This document shows, one piece after another, positions 7,909 to 17,060 of a stretch of DNA of 64,000 bases. Below the pieces are notes generated by a model that saw only the letters and a list, made by a program, of their open reading frames with translations, was not told the origin of the DNA and ran no database searches. Origin of the DNA: Candidatus Dadabacteria bacterium (GTDB lineage: Bacteria; Desulfobacterota_D; UBA1144; Nemesobacterales; Nemesobacteraceae); NCBI GenBank assembly GCA_026705445.1, contig JAPPAR010000013.1, forward strand, positions 80,564-144,563, read 5' to 3'. Every line of letters starts with the position of its first letter. Within the stretch, counting starts at the first letter, position 1. Both the position numbers and the translations under genes were made by a program.

Positions 7909-10413
7909 TCAGTGCTCTCGCTCCTCAGAGAAAAAATCCCGCATCCGTCCGAGTATCTGTTCCGTCTTCGCGCAGAAAAAGCCGCTCCCCGCAACGGAGT
8001 TGATAAAGAATTTCCCGTAGTATTTCGACACGATGCGCCTGTCAAGAACCATAACAACACCACGGTCCGTCTTGGTGCGTATGAGTCTCCCGAAGCCCTG
8101 TTTGAACCTGAGTACCGCATGGGGAAGTATGTATTCGCGAAACGAATCTATATCCTGTTTTTCCATGTACTCGATTTTCGCCTCCGTAACCGGGTCCGTG
8201 GGAACCTTGAAAGGAAGTCTGCATATAACGACCATCTTCAGAGAATCCCCGGGAATGTCTACTCCTTCCCAGAAGCTGTCGGTTGCGAAAAGCACCGAGT
8301 TCCCAAGCGTTTTGAATTTTTCAAGCAGCAGGCCCCTAGGCATTTCCCCCTGCTTGAAAAGACTGACCGGAACGGTCCCGATGCTCTCAAGAATTTTTCC
8401 CGTCTTTTCATAAACCCTGTTAAGCGAGGAATAAGAGGTGAAAAGTACCAGGGCGTTTCCGTTCGTTACAGAGATCGAGTCTGAGAGTATCTGCGCAAGG
8501 GAATCTTCGTAGTCCTCGCGCCCGGGCTCGGGCATATCCGACGGGACCAGCAGCAGGGACTGCGTTCGGAAATCAAACGGTGAATCAACAATAAGCCCCC
8601 TGAATCTTTCATTATCCGAAAGTCCGATGTTTTTCCTCTGAAAATCGAAATTCTTATCCACGGCAAGCGACGCAGAAGTCATAACGACGGTTTTGGTCTT
8701 CGAGTAGAGCTTTTCCGAAAGCTCCTTGGATACATCGAGCGGAGAGAGGTTGATGGAGCAGAAAATCGCCGCCCTTCTGCGGTTCCCCTCAAACCACCTT
8801 ATATAGCTCTCGTCCTGCTCGCCAAAAAACCTTCCTATGGCTTCGCGGAAAGCAAGGGATCTCTTAGCGATGCCTCCAAGTTCAGCGGTGAGTTTTATGT
8901 GGGAATCCGCGTGCGGTGAGCCCTCGACTACTCCCAGCAGGTGGGCAATCTCGTTTTCAAGCGAAAAGAGGGATTTTTCAAGCCCCCCGAAGCGTTCCTC
9001 AACGGCAGGCCATTTCTCGTGCCGCACAACCTCTTCTGTCAGCCTCAGGCTTATCGCTGTCTCACCCGAGAGTTCCACCCCAAAACCGTAAAGCGAATTA
9101 AAGACCTCTTCGCTTACGACCTCTATACGCTCCACGGCCCTCGCAAGCCCGCCGCCCGAGCGCTCGAAAACCTCCCTGAGGGTGGAATCTTTTTCTTTCT
9201 GTGCAAGGTGCGAGATGTAGGATACAAGCCCCTTGTCCCTGTTTTTCCGGGAACGAAGCTTTGAAAGCGTCTTCGCAATCCCGTGCTTGCTAAGTTTCAG
9301 ACTGAAATGCGAAGTGGCCGCCTCGGCGATATTGTGCGCCTCATCAAAAACGACCTTCGCGTAGCGGGGAATTATCCCGAAATCCGAATCGGGTCCCGCA
9401 GTCCCCTTTATCGCAATATCGGAGAAAAGCATGTGGTGGTTGGCAACCAGCACCGACGCCCTCGAGAGCTCCCTCCGCGACTTGAAGAAAAAGCAGCTCG
9501 AATAATGGGGGCACTTGCTCCCCGGGCAGCTTTCGCTTTCCGCAGACACCCTGTCCCACACATCGTCAGGGGGTGTAAACGCAAGATCGGAAAGTGAGCC
9601 GTCCGAAGTGGTCTCGGCCCACTCAAGCACATCCTTCATGGAGCCTCTTTCCCCGTCGTCTATAAAATCGAAAAGATCCTGCCCAACGGCTTCGCCGCGG
9701 AGAAGACAGAAGTAGTTTCTCATTCCCTTAACGAGAGAGTAATCAAATTTCTTCGGGAAAAGATCCCGAAGAAGGGGAAGATCTTTGTTTATCAGCTGTT
9801 CCTGAAGATTGATGGTGTTTGTTGAGACCAGAACCCTCTCACTGTTGCTAATTGACCAGAGAATGGAAGGTATGAGGTAGGAAAGAGTTTTTCCGGTGCC
9901 CGTACCGGCCTCTATCATTGAGAGGTGCTCGTCATTGAATGCGTCAATTACGTTTGAGAGAACTTCCAGCTGCTCATCCCTGTGCTCGTATTTCTCTCCC
10001 AAGACACGGGCCACGGGACCCGCAGGCAGAAGATATTCCCTCGCGGATTCATTGTCAACACGTACCGCTTCCCCCGGAACAAAAGGCTCAACAACTACGT
10101 ACACCTTCTCGACCTCGCTGTCCACTATGTAGAAACCGACGCCCTTGTTTCCGAAAGCCGAAGCGACTGCCACGTCCTGAGGTGAAGGTTCGAGATTGCC
10201 CGAGGGATGATTATGCACGACGACATTCCCCGTTTTCGCCGCGTCAAGGATGGCCGGAACCGCCTGGCGGTTGCCGCGTGCAAGGACTTTTACATCGCAG
10301 ACCAGAGAGCTTTCGTTTACCTTGCCGACGAAAAAGACCTCGTTTCCATAGGCCTCAGTTATTGCCTCCCTGATGAACTCTGCAGCCTCAGGGGTAAAGT
10401 AGCTTTCAATCAT
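7909..10413 (-). CDS. JAMM (RadC-like)-DinG helicase fusion
   Basis: An 834 aa two-part protein. Residues 1-110 form a RadC/JAB-like domain with the metal motif VVHNHPSGNLEPSPQD (two His and an Asp ligand). The rest is a DinG/XPD-type superfamily 2 helicase: Walker A EAGTGTGKT near residue 167, DEAH at about 357, and a C-terminal motif VI region QGFGRLIR. Four cysteines (YFCLL, then CPGSKCPHYSSC) match the Fe-S domain of XPD-like helicases. Role: probable 5'-3' unwinding of R-loops or repair intermediates. The N-terminal JAMM domain is the unusual part. Confidence 0.88.
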   Translation of the reverse strand: MIESYFTPEAAEFIREAITEAYGNEVFFVGKVNESSLVCDVKVLARGNRQAVPAILDAAKTGNVVVHNHPSGNLEPSPQDVAVASAFGNKGVGFYIVDSEVEKVYVVVEPFVPGEAVRVDNESAREYLLPAGPVARVLGEKYEHRDEQLEVLSNVIDAFNDEHLSMIEAGTGTGKTLSYLIPSILWSISNSERVLVSTNTINLQEQLINKDLPLLRDLFPKKFDYSLVKGMRNYFCLLRGEAVGQDLFDFIDDGERGSMKDVLEWAETTSDGSLSDLAFTPPDDVWDRVSAESESCPGSKCPHYSSCFFFKSRRELSRASVLVANHHMLFSDIAIKGTAGPDSDFGIIPRYAKVVFDEAHNIAEAATSHFSLKLSKHGIAKTLSKLRSRKNRDKGLVSYISHLAQKEKDSTLREVFERSGGGLARAVERIEVVSEEVFNSLYGFGVELSGETAISLRLTEEVVRHEKWPAVEERFGGLEKSLFSLENEIAHLLGVVEGSPHADSHIKLTAELGGIAKRSLAFREAIGRFFGEQDESYIRWFEGNRRRAAIFCSINLSPLDVSKELSEKLYSKTKTVVMTSASLAVDKNFDFQRKNIGLSDNERFRGLIVDSPFDFRTQSLLLVPSDMPEPGREDYEDSLAQILSDSISVTNGNALVLFTSYSSLNRVYEKTGKILESIGTVPVSLFKQGEMPRGLLLEKFKTLGNSVLFATDSFWEGVDIPGDSLKMVVICRLPFKVPTDPVTEAKIEYMEKQDIDSFREYILPHAVLRFKQGFGRLIRTKTDRGVVMVLDRRIVSKYYGKFFINSVAGSGFFCAKTEQILGRMRDFFSEEREH

Positions 10414-10508
10414 ATCCGCTTAATTTTACACAGAGGCGTTAATAACAAAACTTTCCGGGGGATGTTGCCTTGCTCTTCGGGCTTCGGTAGCCTGTTTTGC
10501 GTGTCGGG

Positions 10509-10599
10509 GGAGGGATGGCCGAGCGGTTTAAGGCGCTGGTCTCGAAAACCAGTGGGGTCTTTTTGGCCCTCGTGGGTTCGAATCCCACTCCCTCCGCCA
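10509..10599 (+). tRNA. tRNA-Ser (CGA)
   Basis: A 91-nt gene with encoded CCA. Acceptor arms GGAGGGA and TCCCTCC pair fully. The anticodon stem CTGGT/ACCAG encloses loop CTCGAAA, giving anticodon CGA at 10543-10545, which reads UCG. A long variable arm (GTGGGGTCTTTTTGGCCCTC region) and T arm GTGGGTTCGAATCCCAC confirm a class II serine tRNA. Confidence 0.96.
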
Positions 10600-10873
10600 T
10601 CAGTTCACCCCGAGTTATTCTATCCAGATATAGCAAACTCCGTCGGAAGCCAAGTATTGCCGGCCAAACCTTAATTCTTGGAAAAAGCAAACCGTATCGA
10701 AACATATCCGCCTAATCCAAGCTTAGGTAATCGTCATATACGAAGAGCTGAAAAAAACCATCCATGCTATTATGCGGTGAATAGCAATCTTATTCACCGC
10801 ATATTTTACGGCGATTTTCTTGCTTATGCGATAAATAAAAGGTACAATCACTGTAAACAATGCGGTGAATGAT
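10600..10873. other. Intergenic region before the first fic gene
   Basis: A stretch of 274 bp between tRNA-Ser and the Fic gene. The left part, to about 10760, shows no convincing gene. The right part holds the palindromic operator described separately and an AT-rich promoter-like segment. GC is lower here than in the flanking housekeeping genes, in line with a transferred fic cassette. Confidence 0.4.
10771..10870 (+). promoter_or_regulatory. Palindromic operator plus half-site before fic
   Basis: A perfect inverted repeat: arms TATGCGGTGAATA (10771-10783) and TATTCACCGCATA (10791-10803) with a 7-nt spacer. A third copy of the core, TGCGGTGAAT, lies at 10861-10870 over the translation start of the Fic gene. 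The layout suggests autorepression by the winged-helix C-terminus of that Fic protein; this is inference. Confidence 0.6.
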
Positions 10874-11983
10874 ATGTGGATACATGAGCATCATAACTGG
10901 CCAAACTTCACTTGGGATGTCAAAAAACTCGCTTCCAAGCTTGCCAATATTCGACACCGTCAGGGTCGTCTGTTAGGCAGAATGGAAGGATTAGGTTTCG
11001 AACTCAAGCAAGAAGCAAGTCTCGGAACACTGACAAGTGATGTTGTTAAATCATCAGCCATCGAGGGAGAAAATCTGAACCCACAAGAGGTTCGCTCATC
11101 AATCGCTCACCGACTAGGGATTGATATCGCCGGCATTACGTCAGTGAACCAAGATATTGAGGGTATTGTTGAAATGATGCTGGATGCGACCCAGCAATCT
11201 ACCAAACCTTTAAAAAAAGACAGATTGTTTGACTGGCATGCGGCACTGTTTCCAACAGGTCGCAGCGGCATGCGTCGCATCACAGTTGGTGGCTGGCGCT
11301 CCGTCGAATCCGGTCCCATGCAAGTGGTTTCAGGTCCTATAGGACGTGAAAAAGTTCATTTCGAGGCTCCAAACGCAGAGCACCTTGAACATGAGATGAC
11401 GGGGTTTCTGGCATGGTTTGAGAGCAAAGATGATACTGACCCCGTGCTCAGAGCCGGTATTGCCCATCTGTGGTTTGTGACAATTCATCCATTTGAAGAC
11501 GGTAATGGACGTATTGGAAGAGCGATTGCCGATATGGCCCTGGCGCGTGCTGACGGCATGGGAGACCGCTTTTACAGCCTTTCATCGCAATTTGAATCTG
11601 AGCGCAAGGATTATTATGACCAGTTGGAAAAACAGCAACGCGGCACGCCGGAGGTAACGGGTTGGCTTGAATGGTTTCTGGATTGCCTTGGTCGCGCAAT
11701 TGCCAGCGCCGAAGATACGCTGAGCACCGTGTTATTTAAAGCACAACTGTGGGAAAAGATTAACCGGCAATCTGTCAACAAACGTCAGCGTCTGATTATT
11801 AATCGTATGCTGGAGCATGATTTTAGAGGGCATATGAACACCTCAAAGTATGCAAAACTGGCCAAGTGCTCCACAGATACAGCGTTACGGGACATTCAGC
11901 ACTTAAAGTCACGCGGTATTTTTATTCAGAACCCTGGCGGCGGACGAAGTACAAGCTACCGCTTGCCGGATACCATTAACTGA
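10874..11983 (+). CDS. Fic family protein, DUF4172 type
   Basis: Likely AMP-transferase acting on protein hydroxyls. The canonical Fic motif HPFEDGNGRIGR is at about residues 199-210, and an N-terminal inhibitory helix motif SSAIEGENL at about 57-65 marks a self-inhibited class II Fic. The N-terminus (WIHEHHNWPNFTWD) resembles DUF4172, and the C-terminal 90 aa look like a winged helix-turn-helix. I chose ATG 10874, because family members tend to begin MWI and a GGTGA precedes it; GTG 10865 is possible. It stands alone with its own palindromic operator. Targets are unknown. Confidence 0.88.
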   Translation: MWIHEHHNWPNFTWDVKKLASKLANIRHRQGRLLGRMEGLGFELKQEASLGTLTSDVVKSSAIEGENLNPQEVRSSIAHRLGIDIAGITSVNQDIEGIVEMMLDATQQSTKPLKKDRLFDWHAALFPTGRSGMRRITVGGWRSVESGPMQVVSGPIGREKVHFEAPNAEHLEHEMTGFLAWFESKDDTDPVLRAGIAHLWFVTIHPFEDGNGRIGRAIADMALARADGMGDRFYSLSSQFESERKDYYDQLEKQQRGTPEVTGWLEWFLDCLGRAIASAEDTLSTVLFKAQLWEKINRQSVNKRQRLIINRMLEHDFRGHMNTSKYAKLAKCSTDTALRDIQHLKSRGIFIQNPGGGRSTSYRLPDTIN

Positions 11984-11992
11984 AAAAAACGG

Positions 11993-13945
11993 TCAGGATG
12001 CTAGATTGAAAGTAAGTCTTCTTCTCTCCGTGTCCGCTGATACAAGCTTCACGCGAACTTCCTCTCCGAGTTCGAACCACTTTCTTTTCCTGCCCCTGAT
12101 CTTGTAAAAGTGCTCGGGGATGAGCCCCTCGACGAAGTGCTCTTCTATTTCTATGAAAACCCCGAAGGGGTGTATGCTCAGTATTTTTCCGTGAAATAGG
12201 TCACCCACGCGGCTTTTCATGAAATTCGCCGTCTCAAGGTTCATAAACTGGCGCTCCGCATCCTCGGCCGTTCTCTCCAGAATCGAGCAGCGTTCGGCTA
12301 TCCGCTTGAGACGGGCGGAATCGTAGGAAGGTGTTCTTTTCTGCAGTATTTCATCGATAATCCTGTGAACGACAAGGTCAGGATACCTTCTTATGGGGGA
12401 AGTGAAGTGGGTGTAATCGTCTATAGCAAGACCGAAGTGGGGAACATGCTTTGTTGAGTAAACAGCTTTTTTGAGCGCGCGTAGAATCATAAAGTTTATC
12501 TGCTCCCGATCCTTTCTTCCCGAAGCAGCTTTCATTACCGCCTGGATGTCCTGCTGCTTAATCTGTCCTCCGAAGTTTGCCTTGATACCTATTTTGAGAA
12601 GGTTTTCACGCAGTTGCTCTATGGAATCCGGGTCCGGGGATTCGTGAATCCTGTAAATCGATTCGAAACCGTTTCTGAAAATAAACTCCGCGACAACGGA
12701 GTTGGCCATGATCATGAACTCCTCTATTATCTCATGGGCGACATTCCGCTTAATCCTGTCGACGTCGCTTACCTCTCCTTTGGAATCGCGAAGCAGCACG
12801 GCCTCGGGAAAATCAAAGTCAAGGCCTCCTTTGCCGATCCTAAGCTCCCTGAGCTTGCGGTAAAGCTCTTTCATCAAAAGCAGGGAAGAAATGATGTTTT
12901 TGCCACGGGAGGATGAAGCAGTGCCGTTCCCTTCCAAAATGGCCGCGGCTTCGGAGTATGTAAGCCTCGCACAGCTTTTTATCACGCTGTTGTATACCCT
13001 CGAGTCCCTGATCCTTCCCGAGGAATCGAAATCCATCTCGACCGTCTTGGTAAGCCGTCTTCTTCTGGGACGCAGGCTGCAAAGATCGTTTGAAAGCCTC
13101 TTGGGAAGCATGGGAATCACCCTGTCTGAAAGGTAGGTGCTGGTGGCCCTGCGGGCAGCCTCTTCGTCACACGCGCTTCCGCAAGCCACGTAATGAGAAA
13201 CATCCGCGATGCTTACCCGAAGTCTGTATCCCCTGCGGATTTTTGTTACGCCTACCGCATCGTCAAAATCCTTTGCGTCATCCCCGTCTATGGTGAAAAT
13301 AGTCTCTTTTTCAAGATTCACTCTCGAAGAAAGGTTGCCGTTTGATAATTCCGCGCTTAGACCCGCGACTTCTTCTGTCACATTGCGCGAAAAACCCTTC
13401 GCAAGACCGTACTCGGAGATAATCCCCCTTTTTTCAGTTTCAATTTCTCCAGATATCCCCAAGCGCTCGGTCACTGTTGCCGACTGTTTCCCCGGCTTAA
13501 TCTCTATGACTACTAGTTCCCCGTCGGAAAAACTCTTTTTCCACCCTCCGGTTTCAACCTCATACTCGAAGAGTTCCGCTTTTCTGGGACAGGCAACAAA
13601 ACCCCTCGGGGTTTCTCTCAAGTCGGCCAGAACCCTCAGGGAGCTACCGTTTGAGAGGCTGGTTGGAGCGATTTTCTTGCGGTTCCCATTAAGAAGAGAT
13701 ACAGGAGAATCCAAGTGCCGACCGTTTTTCGCAGCACCCTTTTTCCAATGTTTTTGAAGACGATAGCTACCCTTGGAGGTTCTTTTAATCTTTCCCTCGA
13801 AGGCCATACTCTTCAGCGTAGCCCGGAGCTTCGCTCTTTTTCTCTCGGGCATATCAAGCCCCCTGAGAATATTGCCCTCGGAGAGACTTTTCCCCTTGTT
13901 TTCGCTGAGCAGTTTTAGAATCCGCAATTCCCTTTTGCTTGACAT
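11993..13945 (-). CDS. rnr: Ribonuclease R (RNB family exoribonuclease)
   Basis: A 3'-5' processive exoribonuclease. Order: N-terminal helix-turn-helix-like segment (1-60), cold-shock-like OB folds, RNB catalytic domain with the metal ligands in IDGDDAKDFDDAV near residue 218, and a C-terminal S1 domain (about residue 570 on: VGDLFHGKILSIHPFGVFIEI). At 650 aa it is shorter than the roughly 750-810 aa of many RNase R proteins, mainly at both ends, but all catalytic parts are present. Convergent with the Fic gene, 9 bp apart. It acts in structured-RNA decay and rRNA quality control in the family. Confidence 0.93.
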   Translation of the reverse strand: MSSKRELRILKLLSENKGKSLSEGNILRGLDMPERKRAKLRATLKSMAFEGKIKRTSKGSYRLQKHWKKGAAKNGRHLDSPVSLLNGNRKKIAPTSLSNGSSLRVLADLRETPRGFVACPRKAELFEYEVETGGWKKSFSDGELVVIEIKPGKQSATVTERLGISGEIETEKRGIISEYGLAKGFSRNVTEEVAGLSAELSNGNLSSRVNLEKETIFTIDGDDAKDFDDAVGVTKIRRGYRLRVSIADVSHYVACGSACDEEAARRATSTYLSDRVIPMLPKRLSNDLCSLRPRRRRLTKTVEMDFDSSGRIRDSRVYNSVIKSCARLTYSEAAAILEGNGTASSSRGKNIISSLLLMKELYRKLRELRIGKGGLDFDFPEAVLLRDSKGEVSDVDRIKRNVAHEIIEEFMIMANSVVAEFIFRNGFESIYRIHESPDPDSIEQLRENLLKIGIKANFGGQIKQQDIQAVMKAASGRKDREQINFMILRALKKAVYSTKHVPHFGLAIDDYTHFTSPIRRYPDLVVHRIIDEILQKRTPSYDSARLKRIAERCSILERTAEDAERQFMNLETANFMKSRVGDLFHGKILSIHPFGVFIEIEEHFVEGLIPEHFYKIRGRKRKWFELGEEVRVKLVSADTERRRLTFNLAS

Positions 13946-14060
13946 GATATAAACCCGGCTTTTCAGCCGCAGGAACTTCCCTGTTTTAAAAATTGAAATT
14001 TACGAGGTCTTGTATACAATTAGTGCCGTTTTTATTAATTCTGCTTTCTGGAGTTTTTTT

Positions 14061-14243
14061 ATGCTTAGAACAAACATTCTCGGAGGGATCCTCATAACTG
14101 CGCTTGTCCTTTTTATCGTAGGTTTCGGAATTTCCCTCAAATTCTCACTCGACTGGTCTTTTTACTTTAAGGTTCTCTCGGTAGTCGGCGCGGTTGCGCT
14201 TGCGGTTTCTCTGATAGTCCACCTTATACCTTCAAGAAACTAA
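14061..14243 (+). CDS. Small two-helix membrane protein
   Basis: A 60 aa protein with two predicted transmembrane helices (about residues 7-26 and 34-54) and a basic tail ending PSRN. An upstream in-frame TTG (14010) would add 17 aa, but a CTGGAG ribosome site lies 7 nt before ATG 14061, so I chose that start. Divergent from rnr. The family is not recognised; such proteins are common beside housekeeping genes. Confidence 0.6.
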   Translation: MLRTNILGGILITALVLFIVGFGISLKFSLDWSFYFKVLSVVGAVALAVSLIVHLIPSRN

Positions 14244-14281
14244 TCCGGTACGCGGAATTTCTTACCAGTTTTTTCTTCTAT

Positions 14282-15364
14282 TCACAAACCCCTCAGCGCA
14301 AGTCCCACCGCAACCGCCATCTTCGGGGCCAGATGTTCAATGTATTCAGGATCAAAACGCGAATCCGAAACGGTGATATTCCGAAAAGGATTCGAAATCT
14401 CGACCTGAACCCCAGTGGCCTCTCCAAGTGCATCGGCGAGAGTTTCTATTCTTGAAGATCCCCCGGAAAGAATTATTCGGTCGATTACGTCTCCTGCTTC
14501 ATCAAGAACCGTCTTTATCTCATCAGTGGCAAGAGTAACAAAATCAGTGAAAACACTTTCTATCTCGTCATATCTGCCATAACCTTTAAGGCTGAACTTT
14601 ATTCTCTCCGCCTCCTCGTAGGTGATTTTGAATTCCTCCATCAAACGAAGCGTAATCCATTGCCCCCCAAGCGAAATATCCTTCAGTACAAAAGGCACTG
14701 TACCATCCAAAACGCTCAAGTTAGTCCCTGACGCTCCGATATTCACAAGCGCCACCTTTTGACCGCGACCTCGGCAAAAAACTGTATGGCAGTTTGAAAG
14801 GGCCATGGCGTCAACATCAATTACCTGGGCACGGAGTCCCGCCGAGAAAAGCGAACTTTTATACTCCCGCGCCGTTTTTTTCGAAACTGCCGCAACCAGC
14901 ACCTGGGTCTCTTCGGATTTCCCGTTGCGGCGGAAAAGCGGAGTGTAGCTGTAATTAACCCCGTTAACGTCTTTGCGAAGACTGGTTCTCACAAGGTCCG
15001 GAACAAGTTTTTCCATGTCCTCTCTGAGAAAAATTCTGGGAACATTTACGACTTTTAAAGCAACGGCTTCGCCGGAAACTCCTATAACCGCCTTTTTCGT
15101 TCTCACGCCGAGTCTAGAAACGAGACTTGATACAACCCCCGAAACTATGTCGCCCCTTGAAATTGACTTGCGGACTATTGCATCTCTAGGAAGCATAGCC
15201 TCTCCCATATTCTCAAGCCGATAGTTTCCACCCCCGTAGGAAAGTTCCACAATCTTGACGGAACTTGAACCTATATCTATCCCAACGATGGCATCTTCCC
15301 CCTCAAGGAGGGAATCTGGGCGACGAAGTCTACCGAAAGCCAACTTTTTAAAAGGAGAAATCAA
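14282..15364 (-). CDS. PilM-like actin-fold ATPase
   Basis: A 360 aa protein of the PilM/FtsA/MreB actin-like superfamily. Phosphate-1 motif AIVGIDIGSSSVKIVEL sits near residue 26, the phosphate-2 region NIGASGTNLSVLDG near residue 207, and the adenosine motif ILSGGSSRI near residue 296. In type IV pilus systems PilM sits on the cytoplasmic face and binds PilN. Here no pilN, pilO, pilP or pilQ is adjacent. Instead it is the last gene of an operon with a lipoprotein, a membrane sensor and an XRE regulator. It may serve a pilus machine encoded elsewhere or a different envelope complex. Confidence 0.85.
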   Translation of the reverse strand: MISPFKKLAFGRLRRPDSLLEGEDAIVGIDIGSSSVKIVELSYGGGNYRLENMGEAMLPRDAIVRKSISRGDIVSGVVSSLVSRLGVRTKKAVIGVSGEAVALKVVNVPRIFLREDMEKLVPDLVRTSLRKDVNGVNYSYTPLFRRNGKSEETQVLVAAVSKKTAREYKSSLFSAGLRAQVIDVDAMALSNCHTVFCRGRGQKVALVNIGASGTNLSVLDGTVPFVLKDISLGGQWITLRLMEEFKITYEEAERIKFSLKGYGRYDEIESVFTDFVTLATDEIKTVLDEAGDVIDRIILSGGSSRIETLADALGEATGVQVEISNPFRNITVSDSRFDPEYIEHLAPKMAVAVGLALRGL

Positions 15365-15382
15365 CGAACCGGGGATTGGAAA

Positions 15383-15748
15383 CTACTCTTCCGCAAGATC
15401 GTAATATATTTGCACTTCCTTGGAATGGGCTTCCGGGGGAAGGCTATCGAAACTGGCTGTGAAGAAAAAGCTTTCCGTCGGATCAAGTCTTTCCCCTTCC
15501 TCAACAAGCGCGGAGGTCGCGGCAAGGGCGTTTCCATCCGAATCCTTTGCGAATATAACGACGTAAACTGACTGTACCGGGAAATTCGCCGTGTTCACCA
15601 CGGCGCCGTTAAAATCCACGCTTCCGTCAAAGTTCTCGGTCTGGAGAACCGGCCCGTCGAGTTCAACGGCGGATTCCTCCGCGGTGCAGGCCGTAAGAAC
15701 AAAGGCCGCGAGGACAAATAATGACGTAATCAGGAAGGTTTTTTTCAT
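15383..15748 (-). CDS. Lipoprotein, FxLYD-like
   Basis: A 121 aa secreted lipoprotein. The signal peptide ends in the lipobox LTAC with Cys at residue 21. The mature part has a beta-sandwich pattern (VDFNGAVVNTANFPVQSVYVVIFAKDSDGN ... PTESFFFTASF, shown in parts) typical of the FxLYD domain. It overlaps the upstream gene by 4 nt (ATGA type) and lies 18 bp before the PilM-like gene, so it is an operon member. Function unknown. Confidence 0.75.
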   Translation of the reverse strand: MKKTFLITSLFVLAAFVLTACTAEESAVELDGPVLQTENFDGSVDFNGAVVNTANFPVQSVYVVIFAKDSDGNALAATSALVEEGERLDPTESFFFTASFDSLPPEAHSKEVQIYYDLAEE

Positions 15749-16506
15749 TTTTCCGGTTTAGTGCCCACGTTTGAAATCGAAATTACGTTCGCTGGATCCG
15801 CAGTTTTCTTTTCCGCGGTCTTTTTATCTTCAGAAGCGTGATCTTCTATTATGTCTCCAAGCACCTTGTGCATCAGCTTAAGTGCGCTTATAGAGTGTTC
15901 CTTGAGATAACCCTCGCTGAAGGGAATCTCTTCCTTTCTCCTTCTTAAGAACAGATGAAGAATAAAGGCCTGATTGTTTAGCACCACTAAAATAGCTACG
16001 TAAAGCAGAAAGTTGTCGGCGAAAACCTTTTTCATCAATGTTTTCGTGTCGGAATCGATCTTAACTATGCCGAGCGGCCCATCAACCTGCGGGGAGAGAA
16101 ACGGAACGGAAACGGAAATCTTTCCTGCGTATTTTTCAACCGAGTATCCCTCGGGCGGATAAGTGTTTTCCAGAAAGTGTCCGGAAGCCATCTTGTCTTC
16201 CGGCTGTTTCATAAAAGTAACGCTGAAAAATTTGGGAGAGACCCCGAAAGTGTTAAACAGCTTCTCCCTGCCAAGCCTCTGGTCAAGAAAATGATAGAAC
16301 TCGTCGCTTGTAGACCCCTCTCCGTGATCCTGATAGAAACTGGTCGCCTGGTCTCCTATAGTCTCGGCTATGGCTTTGGTTCTGGTGACAAAGTCTTTTT
16401 TTGCGTTATCAAACTGAAAATAGAACACCACACCTATAAGGGCTATGATGCCCAGCTCAACCATTGATATTTTGAACAGCAGTCCAAATTTCTGGTTCAG
16501 GCGCAT
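15745..16506 (-). CDS. Two-helix membrane protein with extracytoplasmic sensor-like domain
   Basis: A 253 aa protein with transmembrane helices at about residues 14-33 and 171-190. The roughly 140 aa between them is predicted periplasmic and resembles the Tll0287/DUF3365-type sensor domain seen in signalling proteins (helix with TKAIAETIGDQATSFYQ, later GPLGIVKIDSDT). The cytoplasmic tail is short and charged, with no kinase, HAMP or cyclase domain. Translationally coupled to the XRE gene (10-nt overlap) and to the lipoprotein gene. The sensor role is inference. Confidence 0.65.
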   Translation of the reverse strand: MRLNQKFGLLFKISMVELGIIALIGVVFYFQFDNAKKDFVTRTKAIAETIGDQATSFYQDHGEGSTSDEFYHFLDQRLGREKLFNTFGVSPKFFSVTFMKQPEDKMASGHFLENTYPPEGYSVEKYAGKISVSVPFLSPQVDGPLGIVKIDSDTKTLMKKVFADNFLLYVAILVVLNNQAFILHLFLRRRKEEIPFSEGYLKEHSISALKLMHKVLGDIIEDHASEDKKTAEKKTADPANVISISNVGTKPEK

Positions 16507-16910
16507 TTTACAAACTCTTCAAGTATCTTGCGTAGATTTTTGTCCTGTGAATGTCGGAGAAGCATGAATACCATTCCGGCAAAATCCTTTTTTATTTCTC
16601 CGTCAAGACTTCTGTAAAGCTTAAGGAGCATCTTCTCCTCGTTTGTGAGAACCTCGAGCTCCTGTTCTGATATGGCCTCTTTTTCGATGAATCTTTTGAG
16701 TCTTTCCGTCCTTGAGACGCTCCAGATTTCCTCAACCTTGACCCCCAAGATTGAAGATATTTGCTGGCAACGGTCAAAAGAAGGTGCATCGACCTTTCCG
16801 GTTTCAAGCTGATGTATGTACACGCTCGAAACCTCAAGAGATCGAGCAAGGTTCTCCTGGGTAATCTTTCTTCTCTTCCTTATCCTCTTTAGATAGTCTC
16901 CAAAATTCAT
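16497..16910 (-). CDS. XRE-family transcriptional regulator
   Basis: 137 aa. Residues 6-60 form a Cro/C1 helix-turn-helix (ITQENLARSLEVSSVYIHQLETGK). The C-terminal 75 aa are helical and charged, possibly for dimerisation or partner binding. It is the first gene of a four-gene operon (XRE, membrane sensor, lipoprotein, PilM-like), so it likely controls that operon. No clear operator palindrome is visible upstream. Confidence 0.85.
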   Translation of the reverse strand: MNFGDYLKRIRKRRKITQENLARSLEVSSVYIHQLETGKVDAPSFDRCQQISSILGVKVEEIWSVSRTERLKRFIEKEAISEQELEVLTNEEKMLLKLYRSLDGEIKKDFAGMVFMLLRHSQDKNLRKILEEFVKCA

Positions 16911-17060
16911 TCAAAATCCCTCCGAGAATAAAACAGTCCTATGTGTACTAATTTTAACCTAATGTACATAACAAAACAATCCAGTCAGACCAACCTTAGA
17001 TACGGAAGTTAAAACATAAGGAAAGAAGATAAGGGATAAGGCCGGAACAAGGCAAAAAGG

